The notes beneath the pieces were generated by a model. It saw nothing but the letters and a program-made list of their open reading frames with translations, did not search any database and was not told the origin of the DNA. Positions 54,817 to 64,000 of a DNA stretch of 64,000 nt are shown here, piece after piece. The translations under genes were made by a program, and so were the position numbers. Source of the DNA: Deroplatys truncata (taxonomy: Eukaryota > Arthropoda > Insecta > Mantodea > Mantidae); the NCBI GenBank assembly GCA_030765065.1, contig CM060977.1, positions 91,405,795 to 91,469,794 on the forward strand. Reading direction: 5' to 3'. The first letter of the stretch is position 1. Each line of letters starts with the position of its first letter.

Positions 54817-56776
54817 AATATTGCTGCCAGCCTCTCCCTGTCCTACGTCATGTCGCTAAACCAACATTACCAACCTTGTAATGTTAAAACACGCGTGAGG
54901 GATGTGTTGGCTGGCAGGAAGGTGAGTCTGTTGGAGTTCCATAGAGTAACAGAAGTGACGTATAAAGGGAGGTAGTGTTTGCGGAAAGGTCTGGAAGTGG
55001 AACTGAAACGGATCGTAGAAAATGCAAATAAGAATGTGCAGGTAAAAGGGAGCGTACGATGTGGAACACACCCATAACTTATCGTACATGCATTACCTTA
55101 AGTTCATTTCATTAGAAATGTCGTAATTCCGTTACGAAATGTATTTATTTACCTATTGGGGAATTGCGCGAGGTTATGTGGTACGTAACTTAGCTAAATG
55201 TTTATTTCACTACAATATGAAGAGACCCTCATTCATCCTGCAGTTGTGCTGCTCAGTCTTACATTAGGTTATTACTTTCTCTACTACGTATAGTAAGTAG
55301 GGGAAGTATTGTATTCCACCCAAAAATTCGATACCGAGATTTCACCGGAAATACATGTTTTGAGACCACCTGAATTCAAAAAAGGCATTTTTAGAAACAT
55401 GTCCGTGTGTGTGTGTGTGTCTGTCTGTGAACAGCATAACTCAGAAACGAACAGTCGGATAAACACCAAACTCGGTATTTAGGTTTCGTATCTTCCAAGG
55501 ATGCGACACGAAGGTTTTCAAGAAAATCCCCCCACCCCAGAGTACCCTTTACATGGAAGATTTTTCGTAAATTTTAATTTTCTCAAAAATGGCTCTAACG
55601 ATTTTGATTAAAATATCATATGTTTAAGATATTTTATGACAAATAAAATGTATATCTTGAATTTCCTGGGAATGTCTCCAAAAGTATTCTTTATAGTGAA
55701 CGACTTTTGCATAACTGGTAAACCATAAGAGATAGACAAACTTTTACTACACAAAAAATGTAGATCGCGTTAAAATACACAATTTATGTCATACGCATTT
55801 TTTTGTTGAGTGAACCATTTTCGAGATATTGCTTGTTATTCCCTTAAATTCTTCAATACTTATTTTCTCAAATGGGAATTCTTTATTCATTTTTTTGTCT
55901 TGGATATGCAAAGAGTATTAATCTATGGGAAAGGGAATGGTGCTGCACCTAGCAACCAACTATTAAGAGATATGACTATGCTTTAAGCCTACTGTATTTC
56001 TATATTGCCCTTGCAAATATAAAACAAGGGGAACATAGCACGCCTTAAGCGAGTCGAATATTTTTAGAACTGGCCGCTATGTGTAAAATGTAATTCTCTT
56101 TGCATGTCAAAAGATCGTTTCTGCAAATGTTTATCTCGATTAATATGAAATAGATGGAGAATAAGAGTTTTTAAAAATAGTTTGTACAAGAGTAGAGAAA
56201 GTCATGTGAGTGTAACACATCAGATTTTTTTTATTGCATTAAGGAATGTAATCATAGGCAACATGTCACTATCAAACAATAGCTGGTTTGTTGCTAACAA
56301 TCATACACATGGCACTAAAAGTCGTAATTAAAGTAAATAATAATCGTAACTTTAAGAATAATCCAACCAGATCTTCACATGATTAAGCAGCCAATTAAAA
56401 TGCGGAGATAAACAAAAACAAATAATACCTACATATTAGTAATAATAGTAAACAAATAATCATCGTAGCTTTAAGGATAATTTTTAGTCTAACCAGGTCT
56501 ACTTGCTCTTTTATGCAAATGTTTGCCTTAAAAAAGGCTGTTTTTGCATTTGTTTGGTTAAAGAAACCGCACAATCGTAAACTCACCCCTTTGGCCCTTT
56601 TGAACAGCAATAACTTTTCCTGCCCCTTTCTCCCTATATCGGCGGCATGGATTACCTAATGCCAACAGATCTCGTATTCTGCAGTAGTGCTATTCGCGTA
56701 TTTTTAGCGATTTTTAAAGTATGTGGGCTGGTATCATACGGTGACGTAGGACAGCGAGATGCTGGCAGCAACATTA
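54817..56776. repeat. Inverted repeat pair enclosing about 1.9 kb
   Basis: AATATTGCTGCCAGCCTCTC then CTGTCCTACGTCA at 54819-54851 recurs inverted at 56741-56773 with few changes. It may be the ends of an unclassified element; the interior holds an 860-bp family copy. Confidence 0.5.
55274..56225 (-). mobile_element. Approximately 860-bp repeat family, copy n
   Basis: A near-complete minus-strand copy: TTTCTCTACTACGTATAGTA at the low end and AGAGAAAGTCATGTGAGTG then TAACACATCAG at the high end. An extra segment near 55900-56090 makes it longer than most. Confidence 0.78.
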
Positions 56777-56894
56777 ACCAGAGATACACCACCAGCAGCG
56801 ATTGAAAATTTTCAAAACGCTTCGAATTAGCCACTGTCACATTGTAAATAAGGAACATTTTTATTACCTTATTATTAATTAGAATTTATTTGTT

Positions 56895-57372
56895 GCAGTA
56901 GTTGTGTAAATTGTGGAGAAAATTGAGGGGAGAGACCGGAAGGGCGGCCACATCCAGATAATGACGGACGAAAGCACAGATGGGATCCCTAACGTTTCTA
57001 GGTGTAACGCATCCGACGCCACCCAGGACCGCCCATAAGCCCCCTGAGGTGTGACCCACGCGGAGGATAGACCTAACTGAGCGACGCCAGGGAAGAAACC
57101 TTTTCAGTGCGCAGGCTACCATCCAGTCGCAACCCGCCGAAAACTGACGCCTAGTGCTACAACCCTGAAACAAATGACAATGAAGGAGATGATGAATATA
57201 GAAAATGAGGGTCAAGAAAGTCGCGGTAGAAGAGGAATCACCCCAGCATTCGCCTGTTGACCCGGGGAAACCACCAAAAACCAATGGGTCTGAGTAGGCC
57301 GTCACCGGGGATCGAATCCGGGACTTCCGGAATGCGAGTAGCACACGCTACCGTGGCGCCACCTCGTTCAGA
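56895..57372 (-). mobile_element. Long tRNA-derived SINE (family S2), about 470 bp
   Basis: The minus strand begins near GAGGTGGCGCCACGGTAGCG (box A-like) and GGATTCGATCCCCGG (box B) at 57300-57372. It continues GTGGTTTCCCCGGGTCAACA and GGGTTGTAGCACTAGGCG and ends near AATTTACACAACTACTGCAA. Shares head and body with 61680-62095 and 48382. Confidence 0.72.
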
Positions 57373-57374
57373 AG

Positions 57375-58275
57375 GAAGTTAAGGGTTATTTAGTCATTTG
57401 AGACTGAAATGAGTTTAGGTTAACTGTAGTGATATCTAAATGCTGATTCTGAATGTAATGGAAATAGTAACCATTTGATTTCTTATTTTAGTTGCATAAC
57501 AGGAATTTCAACCACCAGAAGAGCGTTTTTAAATAGACGATACAAAGCCTTCGTTTGTACGCGTGGCCGTATTACGGGGAACTGCTTGCCCTGCACTACG
57601 CTATTTCTAACCGATTCTATTCCCCCTCTACTTATCCGCCTCTTCGTGCGCCGGCTAATCATTTGACGTGAAATCTATGCTGTACAGAGGTTGCTGATAT
57701 CTTGTGAGACCACATGTTTCAGTGTTATGGTGTATAGTGCCAAGGAGTCCGTATACTTTAGCACCCGGAATATTCATATATGATTCCTATGAGACAATAA
57801 ACTCAAGTTGCATTTATACTCCGCCTTTAACTACAATGGTCTTATCGGCGGCCAACAAACTCTTGTGGAGAAGTGAGACAGTGATTTATGGATAGAGTTA
57901 TTTTTACAATTCGGAGTTGGATAATGTTGATGGTCGTTTTGTTGACTCACTTTATTTATATTGCCATGAAAAATTAATGACTGTTAATGGAACTTTTGTT
58001 AAAAGGTGGGAGAGATATGTGGCAGCGAGAGGTGATAATTTCCAACATCTTCTATGACAAAGGGCGTGTGGTTATTGTAGTGTATGAGAAATCTATGTAT
58101 TTGAACTCAAGGTGCTAATAATATCCGACTTTCGGACAAACATCGTGCTTCCCGGTGCCAAGAAATTTTCCCGTTAGGCCGGCCACGCGTTCCAAACGAA
58201 GACTCTTTATAAGACGTGAATGGGTTTAGATAGAGAAGTGGTGGAATTGTACAGAATTTATAATATAAAGAGAAA
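57375..58275. other. Intronic stretch before exon 1, no feature recognised
   Basis: Mixed-composition sequence with only short chance frames. Confidence 0.5.
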
Positions 58276-58280
58276 CTTAC

Positions 58281-58408
58281 CACCGCTCCATCTGGATCTA
58301 GGTTAAGGAGTTGAGAAAACGTCTCTAGTCCTCTCAAGATGCCCCATATTGACTGACTAGTCAGTAGTGCTGCCCCTGGTAGTTCTGGGCTATCTATACG
58401 CAATTCAT
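58281..58408 (-). CDS. HEXA/HEXB-like: beta-hexosaminidase, first exon visible in the window (here exon 1)
   Basis: The exon is 128 nt: 2 nt completing a codon, then 42 codons ending exactly on a codon boundary. The peptide runs from ELRIDSPELPG through LLTSQSIWGILRGLETFSQL to NLDPDGAV. This is the strand that opens the GH20 TIM barrel in HEXA/HEXB (human beta reads WGALRGLETFSQLV). The acceptor (CT on the plus strand at 58409-58410) follows a T-rich tract, and the donor GTAAGT reads at 58275-58280. No initiator is expected: the first codon is split and upstream exons lie off the right edge. A second start-codon reading of this ORF continues into the intron below 58281 and should be ignored there. 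Confidence 0.88.
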
Positions 58409-58759
58409 CTGAAACAAAATTGGTTTATTATTATTATATTAAATAGTTTTTTTTTAAATATAAATGTTGTTATTGGTGATGGTTTAATTCTCATGCAAAG
58501 TATACAAAGAGTTATGGAATAATCTTGGCATCACTGTTTACATAATAGGGGCATCGAAAAGCACCTCATCGGCCGCAATGGAAGTCATCCTTAACCTGCC
58601 TGTTATTGATTTATATATTCAAAGGGAGTGCTAGGCTGGGGGCTTATCAGCTGAACCTAAACCCAAAATGGTAAAATTATAATACCATAGAGCATAATCA
58701 ATAACCCTCATATTGAGAATAGTGAATACATGTTACCAAAATTATGTTTTGACAAGCCA

Positions 58760-59300
58760 TTCAATACAGTGTTCGAGTGGAGTCAGAACAAGATGCAATG
58801 TCCTGAAGGTAGCCTAATCTGGTACACAGATGGCTCTAAAATGGAGCTGGAATACATGGGGATGCACCAAAGTGTGATATTTATGTTGTTCTTGGTCTAG
58901 TGTCACTGTATTTCAAGCTGAAGTTAATGTAATTGAAACCTGTGTCAGGGAGAATCTAAATAGGGGCTACAAAGAAAGCAACATTTGGATTTTCTCTGAT
59001 AGTCAGGCTGCGCTAAAAGCAGAATCTAAGTTAGTCTAGAACTGCTTAATAAACCTTATGCAATTGGCAAAAGACAACAAGGTTAATCTTGGGTTGGTGC
59101 CTGGACATAAGGGAATTTTAAATAATGAAAAAGCAGATATCCTGACAAGAAAAGGATCTGCTCAAACATTTACTGCATCTGAATCGGTTTTTGACATAGC
59201 CTTAAACTCTGCTAATTTACAGCAAATACTAAAAATGGCAGTGGCAGCACGTTTGGGTTACAACCATCACTTTCTTTTGCTTAAGGGTTACCCATAACTG
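58760..59300 (+). mobile_element. LINE RNase H fragment
   Basis: The plus strand gives LIWYTDGSKM (first catalytic Asp), a Glu-containing helix (FQAEVNVIETCVRENLN), IWIFSDSQAALKAESKLV (third motif) and LGLVPGHKGILNNEKADILT (last His/Asp motif). This is an RNase H domain as in jockey/I-type LINEs, with stops and one frameshift. 59300-59760 beyond it has no feature I recognise. Confidence 0.75.
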
Positions 59301-59763
59301 AATTTTGTGCAACATTTAAACAAAAATAAAAATAACAGCTTTTATGTCCAAAGATACCTCAAACCTTTAGCTTCAATTGCATACTATGACCCTTTAAAGC
59401 GTGACCATTTAAATGATCAAGATTAGGCGTTTTAATGATCTGTATTTACGTCCAGTGCCTTTTATCTGACTTTTGATTTTTTTCTATGTCTTGTCGCATT
59501 AGCATGTTCCTCACGATGCAGTTAGTAGCTAAACTTGTTCAAAACCTGGCATGTAATTTTTACCCCAGTTTTGAATTGTTCAAGATTTGATATAATTAAT
59601 TTGACCACTGAGGATAAATTGTTACAAAAATTATTATTTAGGGTTTAGCATTTTTTTCTGAAACAGCCAGAAGAGTGCAACAAATTTGTACTTGCAACTT
59701 TTGTGTAATATAATTGTTTTTTTAAATTACTATTTCTGCATCTGTGCAACACCTGATACATTG

Positions 59764-60055
59764 TCGTCCTCTGTGGTCTAGGGTTACCGTGCTAGCCTCT
59801 AGTTTCCGAGGTCGCGGGTTGAAACCCAGTGGAGGGCGATGGAATTTTTGGGGGGCATAAAAATCCTTAGCATGGCTTCCTACGGAAGGGAAGTAAAGCC
59901 TGTGGTCTCGTGTAGTAGATTTACGGTATGTAAAAGAACCTCAAGCCCGATAGAGGCCTCTGAGAAAAATTACCAGTCTTTCACGTCCAATATGGAATGG
60001 GACGCTAAGAACCATAGTAGTTAAAGAGCGTCTATAAATAAAACTCAATTTTATT
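59764..60055 (+). mobile_element. tRNA-derived SINE (family S1), copy 2
   Basis: About 290 bp, closely similar to 41118-41398 but with box B intact (GGTCGCGGGTTGAAACCC). It ends AATAAAACTCAATTTTATTT. Confidence 0.8.
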
Positions 60056-60059
60056 TTAC

Positions 60060-60715
60060 TTGGAATTTTAGCATAACAAAAGTAAAATAAATGTTTTCTC
60101 ACAAGCTCTTAAAGATATCTTCATGAAATTTAAAACACACATATAATTGGAATAGTGTAGCACGTGACGAAACTGAAAGATTTAGACATTTCCTTGTGGG
60201 CACCCTTAAGGAAATGTGTCTACAGTCGAACATTTTCGTACGTAGGAATGCGGAACGGTCTGTCGTAGCCGTTAAGGTAGCAGTGAATGGCTTTGGGTAC
60301 TGCTAGGCATTGCATGTGTTTAGTATTTAATAATCATTAATCAACGAAATATCGAAGTACTTGCTTATAAATGAGTTTTTAATGTGTCCTGAAAGAAGAT
60401 ACATGATTAGTGTTCTATGTCAAAGGTGGGGAAAACGCCTTCCTTCCGTGACCTCTGTTCTATGTGATTGTCAAAAACACAAGAGTTTCTTGTTTGTGAA
60501 GAGTAAATATCGCAACTTCACAATGTGAAAAATTATGCGATTTCAAAATGAAATCATAGTCTAGTTCACGCATCGATATAGGTGCGTTTCAGCCGCGAAT
60601 TCCGAAGTAAATTATGGTCATTGTGCAATTGACCGATTGTTAAGACAGGCATTTAGTAAACTTTCTTTCGCCGGATGGACATGATTCTATAAATATACAT
60701 AAATATATAACATTT
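60060..60715. other. No feature recognised
   Basis: Sequence upstream of exon 1 in transcript order, presumably intron; no credible frame or repeat boundary. Confidence 0.5.
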
Positions 60716-60720
60716 TTATT

Positions 60721-61535
60721 ACTTTCTCTTCCACGTAGCTAGTAGTTAGAGAAGGCATTGCATTCCACCCAAAATTTTGATACCGAGATTTTAAAGGAAG
60801 TACATATTATGGGAAACCCTGAATTAAGAAAAAGCATTTTAAAGAAGGATCTGTGTGTGTTTATGAACAGCATAACTCAAAAACGAAAAGTTGGATCAAC
60901 GCCAAACTTGATATTTAAGCTCAGTATCTTCCAAAGATGCGACACGAAGATTTTCAGGAAAATTTACCCACCCCAAACTACCTTTTACATGGAAAATTTT
61001 TGATTTTCTAATAATGGCTCTAACGATTTTTAATAAAATGCCATATATTAAGAATATTTACATGGCAAATAAAATGTATACCTTAAATTTTCTGGGAATA
61101 GTCTTTGAAGACCCCTTTATTGGGAAGGGGTTTTGTATAATCTTGTATAATTGGTAAACTTTAAGCGATAGATGAAAAAGTACTGCACAAAAAATCTTTA
61201 AATCACACAATATATTTCAAATAACTTTTTGTGGCATCTGGCATTTCCGAGATATCCGTCATTAATGGTTATAAATGTTCATTACTTAGTCATTCTTTAA
61301 AGCCCTGTCAACATTCAGTTGTTTCTCGCGACTACATGGAATTTTAAGGCCAGCGTATAGCGACCAGTTCTTAAACATTTGACTATCGCTGTTCTCTTTG
61401 GATCTATAACGAAATGTGTAATGTAGCTATTTCTACAAAGATTTAGTTGCATTAAAATAAGTTTAAGTAAGAATAGTTTGTATATCCACTAATAAGCGAT
61501 AGAGGGTAGAGAAAATCATATGAATGTAACACATA
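60721..61535 (-). mobile_element. Approximately 860-bp repeat family, copy o
   Basis: An unbroken minus-strand copy of the CCCTCTATCG subfamily, from TTTCTCTTCCACGTAGCTAG to AAAATCATATGAATGTAACA. Confidence 0.75.
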
Positions 61536-61679
61536 TTTTGGGACAATGTGACCAATGTATTATCTATAGTATTCACATACAATTATTAGCCCTCTATCTT
61601 CTCTGTGCATATTTGTGAGCAATAAGAAACGCTCATACTGAGAGTGAATGCCATTTGTTACCCAGAAAGTTTGGCACAA

Positions 61680-62095
61680 GAAACCGAGCGAGGTGACGCC
61701 GCGGTAATGTGTGCGACTCGCATTCGGGAGGTCCGGATTCGGTCCCGGCCAACTCGCATGTGTTTTCGTGGTTTCTTTGGGTCGGCAGGCGGATGCTATC
61801 CTGTGCCCATTATCTTCCTTGTCATCTGTTTTAGGGTTGTAGGACTAGGCGACAATGTTCAGCGGGTTGCGGCTGGACGGTGACTTGTATTCTGTGGAGG
61901 TCGTTGCAGGACTGCTCAGTTATGTCTCTCCTCTGAGTGCTCTCGGGCGGGCGCCCTTGGATGTGTTCGACATGGAAACGTTAGGGACCCCGTCCATGTT
62001 TGCGCCCTTTGGGTCTCTCCCCTCATCCCTTCCTCCCTCCCAGATGTCACGGTAGGAGCAAAGGGGGCCTGGTTGCGTGGATCCCTCCATTCATT
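61680..62095 (+). mobile_element. Long tRNA-derived SINE (family S2)
   Basis: Head GAGGTGACGCCGCGGTAATG and GTCCGGATTCGGTCCCGG (boxes A and B), then GTGTTTTCGTGGTTTCTTTG, GGGTTGTAGGACTAGGCG and GAAACGTTAGGGACC, matching the minus-strand copy at 56895-57372. GC-rich. 62100-62660 shows nothing recognisable. Confidence 0.72.
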
Positions 62096-62663
62096 GTTAC
62101 CTTAAACTTTTGTCACACTGATAGTTTAACAGGCTTTTCTGTTGTTGTAATCACATATTTTTCCTAGTATCATTAACATTTCTGGCTGCCAAGTGTCTTC
62201 AAACACTTCTTTGTACTTATTGTATTTTCGTGCTAGATACCGTATCTCGAGCATCCTAATCAAACAGATAAATGTAAAGTAGTCTTACATAATACTTTCT
62301 TGCGGACAGAAAACAGAACAATTACCAATTGACACAGGAGAAACTCCGAGAGTCCATCGTTAGTCAGCATTATTGCAGTGTCATCAAAGTTCCCATATCA
62401 TCTAAACGATCTCATAATGTTGATGCAACTCGCAGAAGAAACGCTAATTTTACACTCTTTATTACAAACTAATTAACACTTCGTTAAGGCGAGAATTGGC
62501 AAAAATTATACTTTTAGTTTTTTGTGCAATCTTGTTAATTGGATACCTATACAGGAGTATTTTATGGTTATAGGCACAAGCGTACTTATAGTTTAAATAC
62601 TTTTTTTAAAATGGTATCGCATCTGCCATTTGCAGTACGAATTCTAAACAGTTCAGAGATAAA

Positions 62664-63432
62664 ATTTTATATGTTGCACTCACATGACTTTCTCTGCTCA
62701 CTTTTCTACAAACCGTTCTTACAAAAGCGTATTAACTCTGTTTGTTAATCGATAAGAAGGATACCGCAGGTTAAAGCGATAGTCAGATTTTTAAAAAGCA
62801 GGTCGCTATGTGGCGGTTTTTAAATTCCATGCTCCTTGCATGACCACAAGAAAAAACGAATAGTTTCTTACCACTTGACAAAAGTATAAGTACCTATTTA
62901 AAAATTCAAACCAATAACAAAGAATATATCGAAAATGCTTAACGTCACAAAAATGTTATTTGACACATAATGTGCGCTTTAACAAGACGTACATGTTTTG
63001 TGTAATAAAATTTTGTTATAGAAAGTGGTTCAAAATAAAGAGGATTTCAGGGGCTATTTCTATAAAAATCAAGATATAACTTCGTTTATCATGAAAATAT
63101 CTTAAACATATGGTATTTTAATCAAAATTGTTCCAGCCATTTTTAGAAAATACAATTTTCGAAAAACTTTCTATCTGAAGAGTAGTTTGGTGCAGGGAAT
63201 TTTCTTGAAAAATTCGTGTCGCATCCTTTGAAGATACTAAACTTATGTTAACTTTGTTATTTAACCGATTATTCCTTTTAGAATTATGCTGTTCACACAT
63301 ATGGACGTTTTTCTAAAATTTTTTTTTTATTCAAGGGGTCTCGAAACATATATTTCAGGCGAAATCTCGGTATCGAACTGTTGGAAGGAATACAATACTT
63401 CCTCTACTTACTACCGGTAAGTAGTAGAGAAA
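62664..63432 (+). mobile_element. Approximately 860-bp repeat family, copy p
   Basis: ATGTTGCACTCACATGACTTTCTCTGC at the left in pieces, GTAAGTAGTAGAGAAAGC at the right. Confidence 0.7.
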
Positions 63433-64000
63433 GCAAAAATGGTAATATTGAACAATACCAACAATAACATATATCTCGAAATGGCTAATGCGAAAAAAAG
63501 TTATTTGAAATAAACTGTGTTTTAAAGAGATCTGCATTTTTTTTGTGGAATACGCTTTTGTGTATTTCTTAAGGTTTACCAGTTGTACAAAGGTACACAA
63601 AATTCCTTCTATATGAAGTGGACTTTACAGGTTATTCTAAAAAACTTCAAGATGCATTTTAAGTTTCATGTAAATACCTTAAATTTATGGTATTTTAATC
63701 AAAATCGTTAGAAACATTTTGAGAGAGTAAAAAGCAAGGAATACTTTTCAATATAAAGGGTAGTTTGGTGTGGGGGAGTTTCTTGATAAGTTCATGTCGC
63801 ATCCTTGGAAGGTGTAAACTTAAATACCAATTTGGTATTCATCCAACATTTCGTTTCTGAGTTATGTGCGTACGCAGGCACACATACAGGACATTTTTCT
63901 TTAAATGCTTTTTCAGTTTGAGATTCAGGGGACCTCAAAAGTATATTCCTACTAAACTGTCCTTATAGAATTTTTGGATAGAGTACAATACCTATTTCCT
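63433..64000 (+). mobile_element. Approximately 860-bp repeat family, copy q, partial
   Basis: Directly follows copy p and contains only the middle and right part of the family (TTTTAAAGAGATCTGCATTT ... GGTGTGGGGGAG). It runs off the window. Confidence 0.65.

Larger units (their letters stand above)
6237..58408 (-). other. HEXA/HEXB-like: beta-hexosaminidase gene (GH20), 3' part, with two alternative terminal cassettes
   Basis: Eight minus-strand exons encode the catalytic half of a lysosomal-type beta-N-acetylhexosaminidase, which removes terminal GlcNAc/GalNAc from glycoconjugates. Exon order is 58281-58408, 46713-46918, 42136-42251, 40668-40872, then either 28256-28475 plus 24526-24900 or 12277-12496 plus 6237-6611. 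Every junction keeps frame and uses GT/AG. The joined protein aligns by recall with the human HEXA/HEXB catalytic domain from the LRGLETFSQL segment to the C-terminus. The propeptide, N-terminal domain and signal peptide lie beyond position 64000. Introns are 3.4-12 kb and full of mobile elements. I see no convincing polyadenylation signal just below either stop. Alpha-like and beta-like subunits cannot be told apart without a tree. That exons 5 and 6 are alternative rather than a dead duplicate is inference; their intact frames and splice sites support use. Confidence 0.9.

Noticed and set aside
58107..58280. Coding extension below exon 1 (the frame runs on to 58107)
   Set aside because: A GTAAGT donor at 58275-58280 and the in-frame join to exon 2 show this is read-through into the intron.
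1..64000. CRISPR array, bacterial operon, riboswitch, replication origin
   Set aside because: No regular spacer-repeat structure, ribosome binding sites or bacterial gene packing; exon-intron structure and eukaryotic transposons throughout.

Overview
The window looks like insect nuclear DNA. It is AT-rich, and the only host gene I can recognise is a multi-exon beta-hexosaminidase (GH20, HEXA/HEXB type) on the minus strand with 3-12 kb introns. Those introns are packed with arthropod-type transposable elements: Tc1/mariner, piggyBac, hAT, Ty3/gypsy, several LINE families, Penelope-like pieces and tRNA-derived SINEs. The loose, repeat-bloated introns would fit a large-genome insect such as a termite, cockroach or orthopteran, but that placement is inference. 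No bacterial gene, operon, rRNA operon or CRISPR array is present.

Host gene, read right to left: six consecutive coding exons join in frame with canonical GT/AG sites: 58281-58408, 46713-46918, 42136-42251, 40668-40872 (catalytic Asp-Glu), 28256-28475 and 24526-24900 (C-terminus and stop). The 5' exons, including any signal peptide, lie beyond the right edge. Downstream is a second intact copy of the last two exons, 12277-12496 and 6237-6611, with the same phases and splice sites. The gene could therefore make two C-terminal isoforms by splicing exon 4 to either cassette. The two terminal exons differ at the two residues that in human Hex alpha/beta (Asn-Arg versus Asp-Leu) set tolerance for 6-sulfated or sialylated substrates: Asp-His in one copy, Ser-Glu in the other.

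Layout: 1-948 is a broken gypsy pol. About 950-16595 (copy A) and 20050-40600 (copy B) are two arms of an old tandem segmental duplication carrying exons 5 and 6. Between them, at 16831-18256, sits an internally deleted LINE with a perfect target-site duplication and a 2A-like motif. Because the arms were once identical, each insertion can be scored as before or after the duplication. Copy A alone gained a LINE block (6797-10340), a fold-back MITE (1149-1361) and a mariner relic (13606-14030). Copy B alone gained a piggyBac-like element (20168-20935), a hAT-like element (22759-23585), a 2-kb inverted-repeat element (25985-27960), a mariner (28553-29794), a palindrome (30185-30379) and a 3.8-kb Penelope/LINE composite (33431-37207).

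Right of exon 4 the introns hold two abutting mariner-type elements (42947-46128), a hAT-like relic broken by a mariner and by three nested copies of one roughly 860-bp repeat family (48050-54600), several tRNA-SINEs and a LINE RNase H fragment. The roughly 860-bp family, with about 15 copies, is the commonest repeat here. I found no autonomous element that looks fully functional; the longest intact ORF is a 380-codon LINE gag-like protein at 35608-36750. All coordinates, counts and identities were worked out by eye.
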